From assembly GCA_964535715.1 (NCBI GenBank), contig CAZHUO010000033.1:1-12888 (forward strand): a DNA stretch of 12,888 nucleotides, given 5' to 3'. Each line of letters starts with the position of its first letter. The stretch's first letter is position 1. Below, in pieces: positions 1 through 5,366 of the stretch. The DNA is from CAZCCC01 sp964535715. GTDB taxonomy: Bacteria; Patescibacteriota; Patescibacteriia; Buchananbacterales; UBA6539. The notes beneath the pieces are model-generated. The model was not told where the DNA came from. It searched no databases and worked only from the letters and a program-made list of their open reading frames with translations. A program made the translations under genes and the position numbers.

Positions 1-97
1 GATTAACGCCAAATGAGGCTTTAGTCAAAGTGCAAAATGTGTGTTCCTAAAACATGGCGGATTAGTAGATAATAGATAGTAGTTAGGTTAAGCTTAT

Positions 98-162
98 AAA
101 AGCGAGTATGAGTAAATAAATAGTAAATTAAGTGGGCTTTAATTTACTATTTACTCGCTTTT
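98..162. repeat. Long intergenic palindrome (GCGAGTAAA type)
   Basis: The arms AAAAGCGAGT (98-107) and ACTCGCTTTT (153-162), plus inner arms AATAGTAAATTAA and TTAATTTACTATT, form a hairpin with a short central loop and one bulge. The same AGCGAGTAA/TTACTCGCT arms recur at 10350-10385, so this is a dispersed palindromic element. No gene is visible in 1-194; the rest of that stretch is AT-rich and I see nothing else in it. Confidence 0.7.
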
Positions 163-194
163 ATTTACTCTTACAAACTTTAATCATTTATTAC

Positions 195-220
195 AAAAAA
201 TAACTCCCCCCAAGGAGTTA
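195..220 (-). terminator. Rho-independent terminator of trxAB
   Basis: On the minus strand TAACTCC (220-214) pairs with GGAGTTA (207-201) around a 6-base loop and is followed by A then TTTTTT (200-195). It lies about 25 bp past the trxB stop, in the right orientation to end the trxA-trxB transcript. Confidence 0.8.
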
Positions 221-248
221 ACTGTTAAATGTTAATTGTTAACTGTTA
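221..248. repeat. AACTGTTAA repeat, copy at left edge
   Basis: Repeated AACTGTTAA/ATGTTAATTGTTAACTG units overlap the 3' end of trxB and follow its terminator. The reverse complement of the same unit occurs three times in the rRNA leader near 11807, 12027 and 12104, so this is a dispersed family. Confidence 0.6.
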
Positions 249-1202
249 TTTCTTCCTTTCCCAATCCGGCAAAATATTTTCGCATTTTTCCAAACAGAGA
301 TATTTGTAGGCCTGCAAAGCGGCTTTGGCGCCTTCACCGGCGGAAATTACAATTTGCTTATATGAGCAGTCTGTCACATCCCCGCAGGCAAAAATTCCTT
401 TTTGGCTTGTATTGGTATCTTTGTCAGTAATTATTTCCCCTTTTTTATTAAGCTCGATTAAGCCTTTAACCAATTCGGTTTTTGGCGTATAGCCAATTTC
501 AACAAACACGCCATTTACTTCTATCTCCTTTAGTTTTTCGCGGCCGTTGTCTTTTACAATGATTGATTTTACAAATTGGTCGCCTTTTATTTCTTTTATT
601 TCTGAACTTAAAACCATTTCCACTTTCACATCTTTACTTAATCTCTTAACCACGGTTTCTTCACCACGGAATTGATCGCGTCTGTGAATCAAATAAACTT
701 TAGCGGCAATCTTGGCTAGATATTCAGCGGCATCTAATGCTGAATTGCCGCCTCCAATTACGGCGACAACTTTGCCCTTATAAAGTGGCCCATCACAGGT
801 GGCACAATAAGAAACTCCGCGTCCTTTATACTTCTGCTCGCCTAAAACATTCAAATCAGTCGGCATCAAGCCGAATGCTAAAACTAAAGACCTTGAAATA
901 AAATTTTGTTGATCGGTTTTAACCGAAAATAAATTTTCCTTTTTTTCTATTTTTAAAACTTGGCCATATCTGATTTCCGCTCCGAATTTTTGCGACTGTT
1001 CGGCAAACTTTTTCATCAGTGATAGCCCGTCCACTAAATCAACTCCCGGATAATTTTCAACATCATAGGTAATAGAAGCCTGGCCTCCCAGATCTTTAGA
1101 CAAGACCAGGGTTTTTAATGCCCGACGGGAAGCATAAAGACCAGCTGTTAACCCAGCTGGTCCTCCGCCAATTATTATAATGTCGTATATTTCCTGGTTC
1201 AT
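246..1202 (-). CDS. trxB: Thioredoxin reductase (NADPH)
   Basis: Flavoenzyme of 318 residues, the usual low-Mr bacterial length. It passes electrons from NADPH through FAD and a redox disulfide to thioredoxin in the cytoplasm. Visible motifs: the FAD dinucleotide site GGGPAG at residues 12-17, the active disulfide CATC at C133-C136, the second Rossmann motif GGGNSA at 150-155, the NADPH-specific HRRDQFR at 173-179 (the basic residues grip the 2'-phosphate), and the C-terminal FAD motif FACGDV near 271-276 followed by KQIVISAGEG. The start codon overlaps the trxA stop by one base (TAATG), so the two are translationally coupled, with GGGG just upstream as a possible ribosome site. All catalytic residues are present, and the partner gene directly upstream supports thioredoxin as the substrate. 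Confidence 0.96.
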   Translation of the reverse strand: MNQEIYDIIIIGGGPAGLTAGLYASRRALKTLVLSKDLGGQASITYDVENYPGVDLVDGLSLMKKFAEQSQKFGAEIRYGQVLKIEKKENLFSVKTDQQNFISRSLVLAFGLMPTDLNVLGEQKYKGRGVSYCATCDGPLYKGKVVAVIGGGNSALDAAEYLAKIAAKVYLIHRRDQFRGEETVVKRLSKDVKVEMVLSSEIKEIKGDQFVKSIIVKDNGREKLKEIEVNGVFVEIGYTPKTELVKGLIELNKKGEIITDKDTNTSQKGIFACGDVTDCSYKQIVISAGEGAKAALQAYKYLCLEKCENILPDWERKK

Positions 1203-1528
1203 TACCCCAAATGTTTATTGATCTTTGCTGACAAGGTATTTTTATCCTGAACCCCCATCATTTGGTCAGCCGGTCGGCCGTCTTTAAATATCATTAAGGT
1301 TGGAATACTCATTATTTGGAATTTTGAAGCCGACTGCGGCGCTTCATCAACATTTAATTTACCGATTTTAACCGGCTTGCCCTCATAATCTTTAGCCAAA
1401 TCTTCAATTATCGGCGATTGCATCTTGCATGGTCCGCACCAAGGTGCCCAAAAATCAACCAAAACCGGAATTTTTGATTTTAACACTTCTTCATTGAAAT
1501 TTTGATCGTTAAAAGTTAATTCTGCCAT
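1202..1528 (-). CDS. trxA: Thioredoxin
   Basis: Classical single-domain thioredoxin of 108 residues, a cytoplasmic dithiol reductant for enzymes such as ribonucleotide reductase and methionine sulfoxide reductase. It carries the canonical active site WCGPCK at residues 30-35, the buried acidic residue in VLVDFWA (D25), and the cis-proline loop SIPTLMIF (P76) opposite the active site. The product has no signal peptide or membrane segment. It is the first gene of a two-gene operon with trxB, whose ATG overlaps its stop. A good promoter lies about 95 bp upstream, and a small U-tailed hairpin sits between promoter and gene. Nothing is missing or odd in the protein. Confidence 0.96.
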   Translation of the reverse strand: MAELTFNDQNFNEEVLKSKIPVLVDFWAPWCGPCKMQSPIIEDLAKDYEGKPVKIGKLNVDEAPQSASKFQIMSIPTLMIFKDGRPADQMMGVQDKNTLSAKINKHLG

Positions 1529-1560
1529 AAGTATTTTTTGTTTTTTTAAGAGTTAGGCGC

Positions 1561-1582
1561 AAAAAAATAAGCACTTTGCTTA
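1561..1582 (-). promoter_or_regulatory. Terminator-like hairpin in the trxA 5' leader
   Basis: On the minus strand TAAGCA (1582-1577), a 3-base loop and TGCTTA (1573-1568) are followed by seven T (1567-1561). It lies between the trxA promoter and its ATG. It has the form of a weak intrinsic terminator, so it could attenuate trxAB. The stem is short and only one third GC, so the effect is uncertain. Confidence 0.45.
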
Positions 1583-1622
1583 ATTAATTTATTTAATATG
1601 GAATAAAATTATTATAGCTCTT

Positions 1623-1651
1623 ATTAAAATGCTTGTCCAGATTTATGTCAA
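1623..1651 (-). promoter_or_regulatory. Promoter of trxA-trxB
   Basis: On the minus strand a perfect -35 TTGACA (1651-1646) is followed after 17 bases by TTTAAT (1628-1623), five of six matches to the -10 consensus. Transcription would start near 1616, giving a leader of about 88 nt before trxA. Confidence 0.7.
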
Positions 1652-1669
1652 GGTTTAGATGGTTAGTGA

Positions 1670-1716
1670 TTAGGCTCTAGGCTTTAGGCGCTAGGATTTG
1701 GGTTTTAGTTTTTAGT
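1670..1716. repeat. Degenerate TAGGCTTTAGG heptamer repeats
   Basis: A run of CTAGG/TTTAGG units (TAGGCTCTAGGCTTTAGGCG and onward). The reverse complement, CCTAAAG units, appears at 10405-10425 and 11581-11631. This is low-complexity intergenic repeat with no coding signal. Confidence 0.6.
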
Positions 1717-1742
1717 TAGCGCGCCATGACTTGCTCCGGAAC

Positions 1743-1772
1743 AAAAAAAGACGGCCCATTTTACTGGCCGCC
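1743..1772 (-). terminator. Terminator of the membrane-anchored protein gene
   Basis: On the minus strand GGCGGCC (1772-1766) pairs with GGCCGTC (1756-1750), with one G-U pair and a 9-base loop, followed by TTTTTTT (1749-1743). It starts about 17 bp beyond the stop at 1790. Confidence 0.85.
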
Positions 1773-1789
1773 TTTTTATCTTAAAAAGA

Positions 1790-2302
1790 TTATTCTGCTG
1801 GTGGGGTTTCTGGTTCAGTTGGCTGTTCGACTTCTGGTTCTCCAGTTGTATCTGTAGGTTGCCCTGCCGGCACTTCAGCCTGGACATTTTGCTGTTCTTT
1901 CTGCCAATCTCTGAATTGCTGCAAAGCTTCCTCCATAATCAGAACGTTTGGGATAAACAGTTTTCCATCCTTGGTAACAAAGGTAATCTCATCTCTCGGC
2001 TGGCCGTCGGCAACAATATTCAACTTTACTTCAAATAGGCCGTATTTCTCATTTACTTCTGTGACTGTCGGGGTACCGATTTGTGAACCGTAAACTTCGG
2101 AAATGAAGCTGACTAATTTAGTGCTGGCTTCTTCCTTGCTGATTGGAACAAATTCCGCATCAGAAGATTTATCTTTATTGCCAGAAAGCAAGTCTGGCTT
2201 TAAGGCAACGGCTAACGCGCCGACCAAAGCTACAGCTAAAACTATACTGACAATTAACCAGATATTTGGTTCTGATTTTGTCTCCTTCTTTTTAATCTCC
2301 AT
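1790..2302 (-). CDS. Small membrane-anchored extracytoplasmic protein, function unknown
   Basis: Protein of 170 residues with a short basic N-terminus (MEIKKK), one transmembrane helix at about residues 14-34, a compact soluble domain at about 50-135 and a Pro/Glu/Thr-rich tail from 140 to the end. The charge pattern predicts that the soluble part faces outward. The domain segment around DEITFVTKDGKLFIP (104-118) resembles, from memory, the region that precedes the thioredoxin fold in membrane-tethered DsbA-like proteins; here no thioredoxin domain or cysteine follows. It has its own promoter (TTGCAC, 17 bp, TATAAT) and terminator, so it is a single-gene unit. There is no clear Shine-Dalgarno; the start was chosen because the helix follows it directly. 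Function is not recognised. Confidence 0.8.
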   Translation of the reverse strand: MEIKKKETKSEPNIWLIVSIVLAVALVGALAVALKPDLLSGNKDKSSDAEFVPISKEEASTKLVSFISEVYGSQIGTPTVTEVNEKYGLFEVKLNIVADGQPRDEITFVTKDGKLFIPNVLIMEEALQQFRDWQKEQQNVQAEVPAGQPTDTTGEPEVEQPTEPETPPAE

Positions 2303-2329
2303 AGTTTATTTTTAATTATTAATAGGTAT

Positions 2330-2358
2330 ATTATATCAAAGCAATAAATTTTGTGCAA
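2330..2358 (-). promoter_or_regulatory. Promoter of the membrane-anchored protein gene
   Basis: On the minus strand TTGCAC (2358-2353) and a perfect TATAAT (2335-2330) are separated by 17 bases. Transcription would begin near 2323, only about 20 nt before the ATG. Confidence 0.7.
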
Positions 2359-2384
2359 GTATCCGTCTATTTTTAAATTATAAT

Positions 2385-2417
2385 TAAAAAAATGGGCAAA
2401 ACTTTATTGGTCTGCCC
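2385..2417 (-). terminator. Possible minus-strand terminator
   Basis: On the minus strand GGGCA (2417-2413) pairs with TGCCC (2398-2394), followed by ATTTTTTTAATTA. The stem has only 5 bp and the loop is 14 bases. No minus-strand gene lies upstream, so it would at most block antisense reading out of trmD. Confidence 0.35.
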
Positions 2418-2514
2418 TCTCCTTATTTGTTTTGCTACCCTATACAGCATTTGCATTTTGTTGTCAAAAAACCATTAATTTTTACCACCCTTTATCTTAA
2501 TCTTTTGGCAGTTT

Positions 2515-2540
2515 TTGTCAACCAGTATTTATGCTATTAT
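2515..2540 (+). promoter_or_regulatory. Possible trmD promoter with very short leader
   Basis: TTGTCA (2515-2520) and TATTAT (2535-2540) lie just before the trmD ATG at 2547, but the 14-base spacing is short. TTGGCA (2505-2510) is an alternative -35. If TATTAT is the -10, transcription would start at or next to the ATG, giving a leaderless message. Confidence 0.3.
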
Positions 2541-2546
2541 TTAAAT

Positions 2547-3233
2547 ATGATTAAATTTGATATTATAACAATTTTTCCCAATATTTTTGATTCTTATTTT
2601 AATGAATCTATTCTTAAGCGTGCCCAAAAAAAGAAACTAATAAAAATCAACATCCATAATTTGCGAGACTGGTCAAAGGGAAAACATAAACAGGTTGATG
2701 ATAAGCCTTATGGCGGGGGGCCGGGAATGATTTTGATGGCAGAACCGATAGAAAAAGCCCTTCGGTCTTTAAATTCCAAATCTAAAATCTCAAATTCCAA
2801 ACGGCGAATTATAATGCTAACGCCGGCGGGAAAAAAATTTACCCAGCGGGAAGCGGAGCGACTGGCTAAATACGATCAGCTGATTTTACTTTGCGGCCGG
2901 TATGAAGGCTTTGACGCCAGAATTGATAAGCTGGTTGATGAAAAAATTTCAATCGGTGATTATGTTTTAGCCGGCGGAGAATTGCCGGCAATGGTTGTGA
3001 CAGAAGCCGTGGCCAGGCAGATTTCCGGCGTGATCGGCCACGAGCATGCCTTGGATGAAGAAACATTTTCAAAAGACTTAGACTACATAGAATATCCACA
3101 GTACACTCGGCCGGAAGTTTTAGAAATAAGAAATAAGAAATCAGAAATAAGAAAATTGAGAGTGCCGAAAGTTTTGCTTTCCGGAAATCATGCGGAAATA
3201 AAAAAGTGGCAGGTAAAAATGGCAAAACATTAA
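2547..3233 (+). CDS. trmD: tRNA (guanine-N1)-methyltransferase TrmD
   Basis: SPOUT-family enzyme that methylates N1 of G37 in tRNA using S-adenosylmethionine and prevents +1 frameshifting. The start at 2547 (MIKFDIITIFP) was chosen over an upstream ATG at 2427 because family proteins begin here and the 40 extra residues look like translated intergenic DNA. Length is 228 residues. Trefoil-knot motifs are clear: GGGPGMIL, LCGRYEGFDARI, SIGDYVLAGGELPAM and YTRPEVLE. The chain ends soon after LLSGNHAEIKKW, so the C-terminal helical extension of about 40 residues known in the E. coli enzyme is missing. Two low-complexity stretches, NSKSKISNSK and EIRNKKSEIRKL, look like intergenic repeat translated in frame. 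The usual rpsP/rimM/rplS neighbours are absent. Confidence 0.95.
   Translation: MIKFDIITIFPNIFDSYFNESILKRAQKKKLIKINIHNLRDWSKGKHKQVDDKPYGGGPGMILMAEPIEKALRSLNSKSKISNSKRRIIMLTPAGKKFTQREAERLAKYDQLILLCGRYEGFDARIDKLVDEKISIGDYVLAGGELPAMVVTEAVARQISGVIGHEHALDEETFSKDLDYIEYPQYTRPEVLEIRNKKSEIRKLRVPKVLLSGNHAEIKKWQVKMAKH
2771..2802. repeat. AAATTCCAAAT-type repeat inside trmD
   Basis: The stretch starting AAATTCCAAATCTAAAATC matches in style the intergenic CCAAATTCCAAATTGCAAAT repeat near 8946. It is read in frame as NSKSKISNSK, in a region between the cofactor-binding motifs that varies in length among TrmD proteins. Confidence 0.5.
3122..3157. repeat. AGAAATAAGAAAT tandem repeat inside trmD
   Basis: Four imperfect copies of an AGAAATA(A/C) unit code for EIRNKKSEIRKL between YTRPEVL and VPKVLLSGNH. 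The E. coli enzyme has only a few residues here, so this is an in-frame insertion of about nine codons. Confidence 0.55.
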
Positions 3234-3286
3234 TTAGTAATTTTTTTAACGACAAAAATTCTATATTAATTAATCGTGCCATCCTA

Positions 3287-3292
3287 TATAAT
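3287..3292 (+). promoter_or_regulatory. -10 element before the coiled-coil gene
   Basis: A perfect TATAAT lies 17 bases before the ATG at 3310. No convincing -35 is seen 16-18 bases upstream, so only the -10 is called. A transcript from it would have a leader of about 10 nt. Confidence 0.35.
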
Positions 3293-3309
3293 AAAATTTA
3301 ATTTTAAAT

Positions 3310-4389
3310 ATGGTAGAAACAATGTTACCAAAAGAAGAAAGGGAAATTAACTTCCTACGAGACACTAGAGGAATGATAAAGGCTAAAAAAAATTTAAATG
3401 AAATAAATGGGGTGGTAAAAAAAAGATCGGACGAAATTGATAGGGAAATTGAAGAAGCAAAAAATATCCCGGTTGAAACTGATGATAATGAAAAATTTAG
3501 AGAAGAAATCTTGGCTATATTGATAGAAGAAAAAAATGAGTTGGAACAACAATTGGAAGCGGCTGAAGAAGATATAAAATCAGAAGAAAATTTCGAGTCA
3601 AGATTTGAAAACCATAAATTAACAAAAAAAACCGACCAAGAAAGATATAATTTCTTTAGAGAATTTGAAGATTTGGAAGATGATATGATAAATCTGGTAA
3701 AAGAACTTAAAGAAAATATTGAAAAAGGAGTCTATGATATCCTTATAAGCGACGAGATTTCGGGCAGAATACCAACACTAATAATCCGCGAAGTAATAAG
3801 ACAATTGGCAAGAGAAAATAAGGACATAAAGATGCCTGATACTTTTTTTCTAAATTTTGGCAAAGGAATAATAGATGAAGAAGCTTTAAAAAAATTTATT
3901 TCTTCTCTTAACCCAATTAATAAAAAAGCATTGATTGTGACAGAATGTATGGATACGTTTAATTCAATGGCTAACGCAGTAAAGGCGTTAGAAAAAAATG
4001 ATTTTTTTAATTTTGATATAGCATCAGCAAGAATAAGTGGTGCCCATAGATATGAACATGAAGATGAAATAACTAAAAAAGGTAGAAGAATATTTTGTGG
4101 TCATAATAGTGCAACAAGCTCTCCTGATTTATATTCTACAAGCCCTATTTTAAGCGGCGTTGAAAAAGAAACAAATGGTTATAAAATAATAGGGATACAT
4201 CCTCAACGATTAGACAAATTAGAAAAAAAATCTGACGAAATCAACTGGCTAAGATCTAATAATAATGACAGGAAGCCGATAATTAACAGGAAATGGACGC
4301 ATGAAGAGGTACAAAAAAATATTAATGCCGCCAGACAAGATGTTAAAAAATTGGCAAAAGAAATTGTTTGGGTGGTTTGGGGAAAATAA
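3310..4389 (+). CDS. Unknown protein: coiled coil plus phosphoribosyltransferase-like region
   Basis: Protein of 359 residues, apparently cytoplasmic (no signal peptide or membrane helix). Residues about 25-135 are rich in Glu and Lys with heptad-like spacing and probably form a coiled coil. Residues 142-163 (YDILISDEISGRIPTLIIRE) and 205-227 (KKALIVTECMDTFNSM) resemble the first strand/loop and the PRPP-binding strand/loop of type I phosphoribosyltransferases. The second reads TECMDTFNSM where active enzymes have DDxxDTGxT, so it is degenerate: one acidic residue and the DT remain, while the glycine is replaced. Catalysis is therefore doubtful. A basic, low-complexity stretch precedes a C-terminal helix ending WVVWGK. 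It lies 76 bp after trmD and 47 bp before the reductase. The fold assignment is inference; function is unknown. Confidence 0.8.
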   Translation: MVETMLPKEEREINFLRDTRGMIKAKKNLNEINGVVKKRSDEIDREIEEAKNIPVETDDNEKFREEILAILIEEKNELEQQLEAAEEDIKSEENFESRFENHKLTKKTDQERYNFFREFEDLEDDMINLVKELKENIEKGVYDILISDEISGRIPTLIIREVIRQLARENKDIKMPDTFFLNFGKGIIDEEALKKFISSLNPINKKALIVTECMDTFNSMANAVKALEKNDFFNFDIASARISGAHRYEHEDEITKKGRRIFCGHNSATSSPDLYSTSPILSGVEKETNGYKIIGIHPQRLDKLEKKSDEINWLRSNNNDRKPIINRKWTHEEVQKNINAARQDVKKLAKEIVWVVWGK

Positions 4390-4436
4390 TTTTAACATTC
4401 TCCATATTTTATATTGTAATTTCAAAAATAGCGGCT

Positions 4437-5306
4437 ATGAATATTCCAACAAAAAAATTAAAGACCGGATTTAGCATGCCGGTTTTTGGTATTGGCACTT
4501 GGCAGATGGGTGGACGGTATGAACGTGATTTTTCAAACAATGATAAGGCGGATATTGATGCAATAAAATCGGCAATTAAGCTGGGCGTAATTCATATTGA
4601 TACCGCTGAAGTATATGCCAACGGTTATGCCGAAACACTTGTTGGAAAAGCAATAAAAAAATATAACCGGAAAAAATTATTCATTGTTTCAAAAGTTTTT
4701 GATGATAATCTGTCATATGATGATGTTATTAAGTCTTGCAAAAAAAGCCTTAAACATTTAAAGACGGATTATTTGGATTTATATTTAGCCCATCGTTATA
4801 ATCCAAAAATAGATTTACGGGAAACAATGCAAGCAATGGATGAATTGGTAAAACAGGGTTTAATCCGAAATATCGGGGTATCAAATTTTACCTGGCAGCA
4901 TTTAAAAGACGCTCAGCTGTTTTCAAAAAATAAAGTCGTCTGCAATCAGGTTCATTACAATTTAATGTTCCGCGAAGCGGAAAAAACCGGGCTTTTGGAT
5001 TTCTGCCAAAAAAACGATGTTTTCTTAGTCGCTTGGCGGCCGCTCGGCAAAGGCAACTTATTAAAAAAAATTCCGCCTGTTGTAAAAGAAATCTGCGACA
5101 AATATAAAAAAACTCCGGCTCAAGTCGCGATTAATTGGCTTATCTGCCAGCCATATGTTTTAACCTTAGCTAAGACAAGCAACATAGATCATTTAAAAGA
5201 AAACTTGGGAGGGATTGACTGGAAAATGAATAATAAAGATATTGAAAAACTAAGAAAAGAATTTCCCGTTCAAAAATTAGTTTCTGACACGGTACCACTA
5301 GGCTGA
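4437..5306 (+). CDS. Aldo/keto reductase
   Basis: NADPH-dependent oxidoreductase of the aldo/keto reductase superfamily, 289 residues, expected as a cytoplasmic TIM barrel reducing aldehydes or ketones to alcohols. The start at 4437 (MNIPTKKLKTG) was chosen because an in-frame upstream ATG at 4368 would overlap the previous gene and add a non-family sequence. The catalytic tetrad is complete: D55 and Y60 in HIDTAEVYANGYAE, K86 in FIVSKVF, and H119 in LDLYLAHRYNP. Other family marks are GIGTW near 18-22, NIGVSNF near 145-151, NQVHYN near 170-175 and the cofactor segment LAKTSNIDHLKENL near 244-257. Histidine is followed by RYNP rather than the common WP, which may affect the substrate pocket. 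Substrate cannot be predicted. No own promoter or terminator is obvious. Confidence 0.93.
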   Translation: MNIPTKKLKTGFSMPVFGIGTWQMGGRYERDFSNNDKADIDAIKSAIKLGVIHIDTAEVYANGYAETLVGKAIKKYNRKKLFIVSKVFDDNLSYDDVIKSCKKSLKHLKTDYLDLYLAHRYNPKIDLRETMQAMDELVKQGLIRNIGVSNFTWQHLKDAQLFSKNKVVCNQVHYNLMFREAEKTGLLDFCQKNDVFLVAWRPLGKGNLLKKIPPVVKEICDKYKKTPAQVAINWLICQPYVLTLAKTSNIDHLKENLGGIDWKMNNKDIEKLRKEFPVQKLVSDTVPLG

Positions 5307-5336
5307 TAATTTTGGTAAGAAAAAAATTGAAATAAA

Positions 5337-5342
5337 TATAAT
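5337..5342 (+). promoter_or_regulatory. -10 element before the DsbA-fusion gene
   Basis: TATAAT 24 bases before the ATG at 5367. No good -35 at the usual distance, so this is weak; the gene could also be read from upstream, as no terminator separates it from the reductase. Confidence 0.3.
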
Positions 5343-5366
5343 AAATAATACTACCCAAAAAAATTT

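Noticed and set aside
2427..2546. Upstream ATG giving a 40-residue longer TrmD
   Set aside because: The extra residues match no TrmD N-terminus and overlap the putative promoter; MIKFDIITIFP is the family start.
2866..3282. Minus-strand reading frame over trmD
   Set aside because: It is a shadow of trmD, has no start signals and encodes repeat-derived runs such as FLISYFLFL.
4368..4436. Upstream ATG for the aldo/keto reductase
   Set aside because: It overlaps the preceding gene and adds a hydrophobic stretch unlike the family; the start at 4437 fits.
5304..5306. TGA read as glycine or tryptophan, as in some Patescibacteria
   Set aside because: TGA ends the reductase at the expected family length and no gene contains an internal TGA, so standard code 11 fits.
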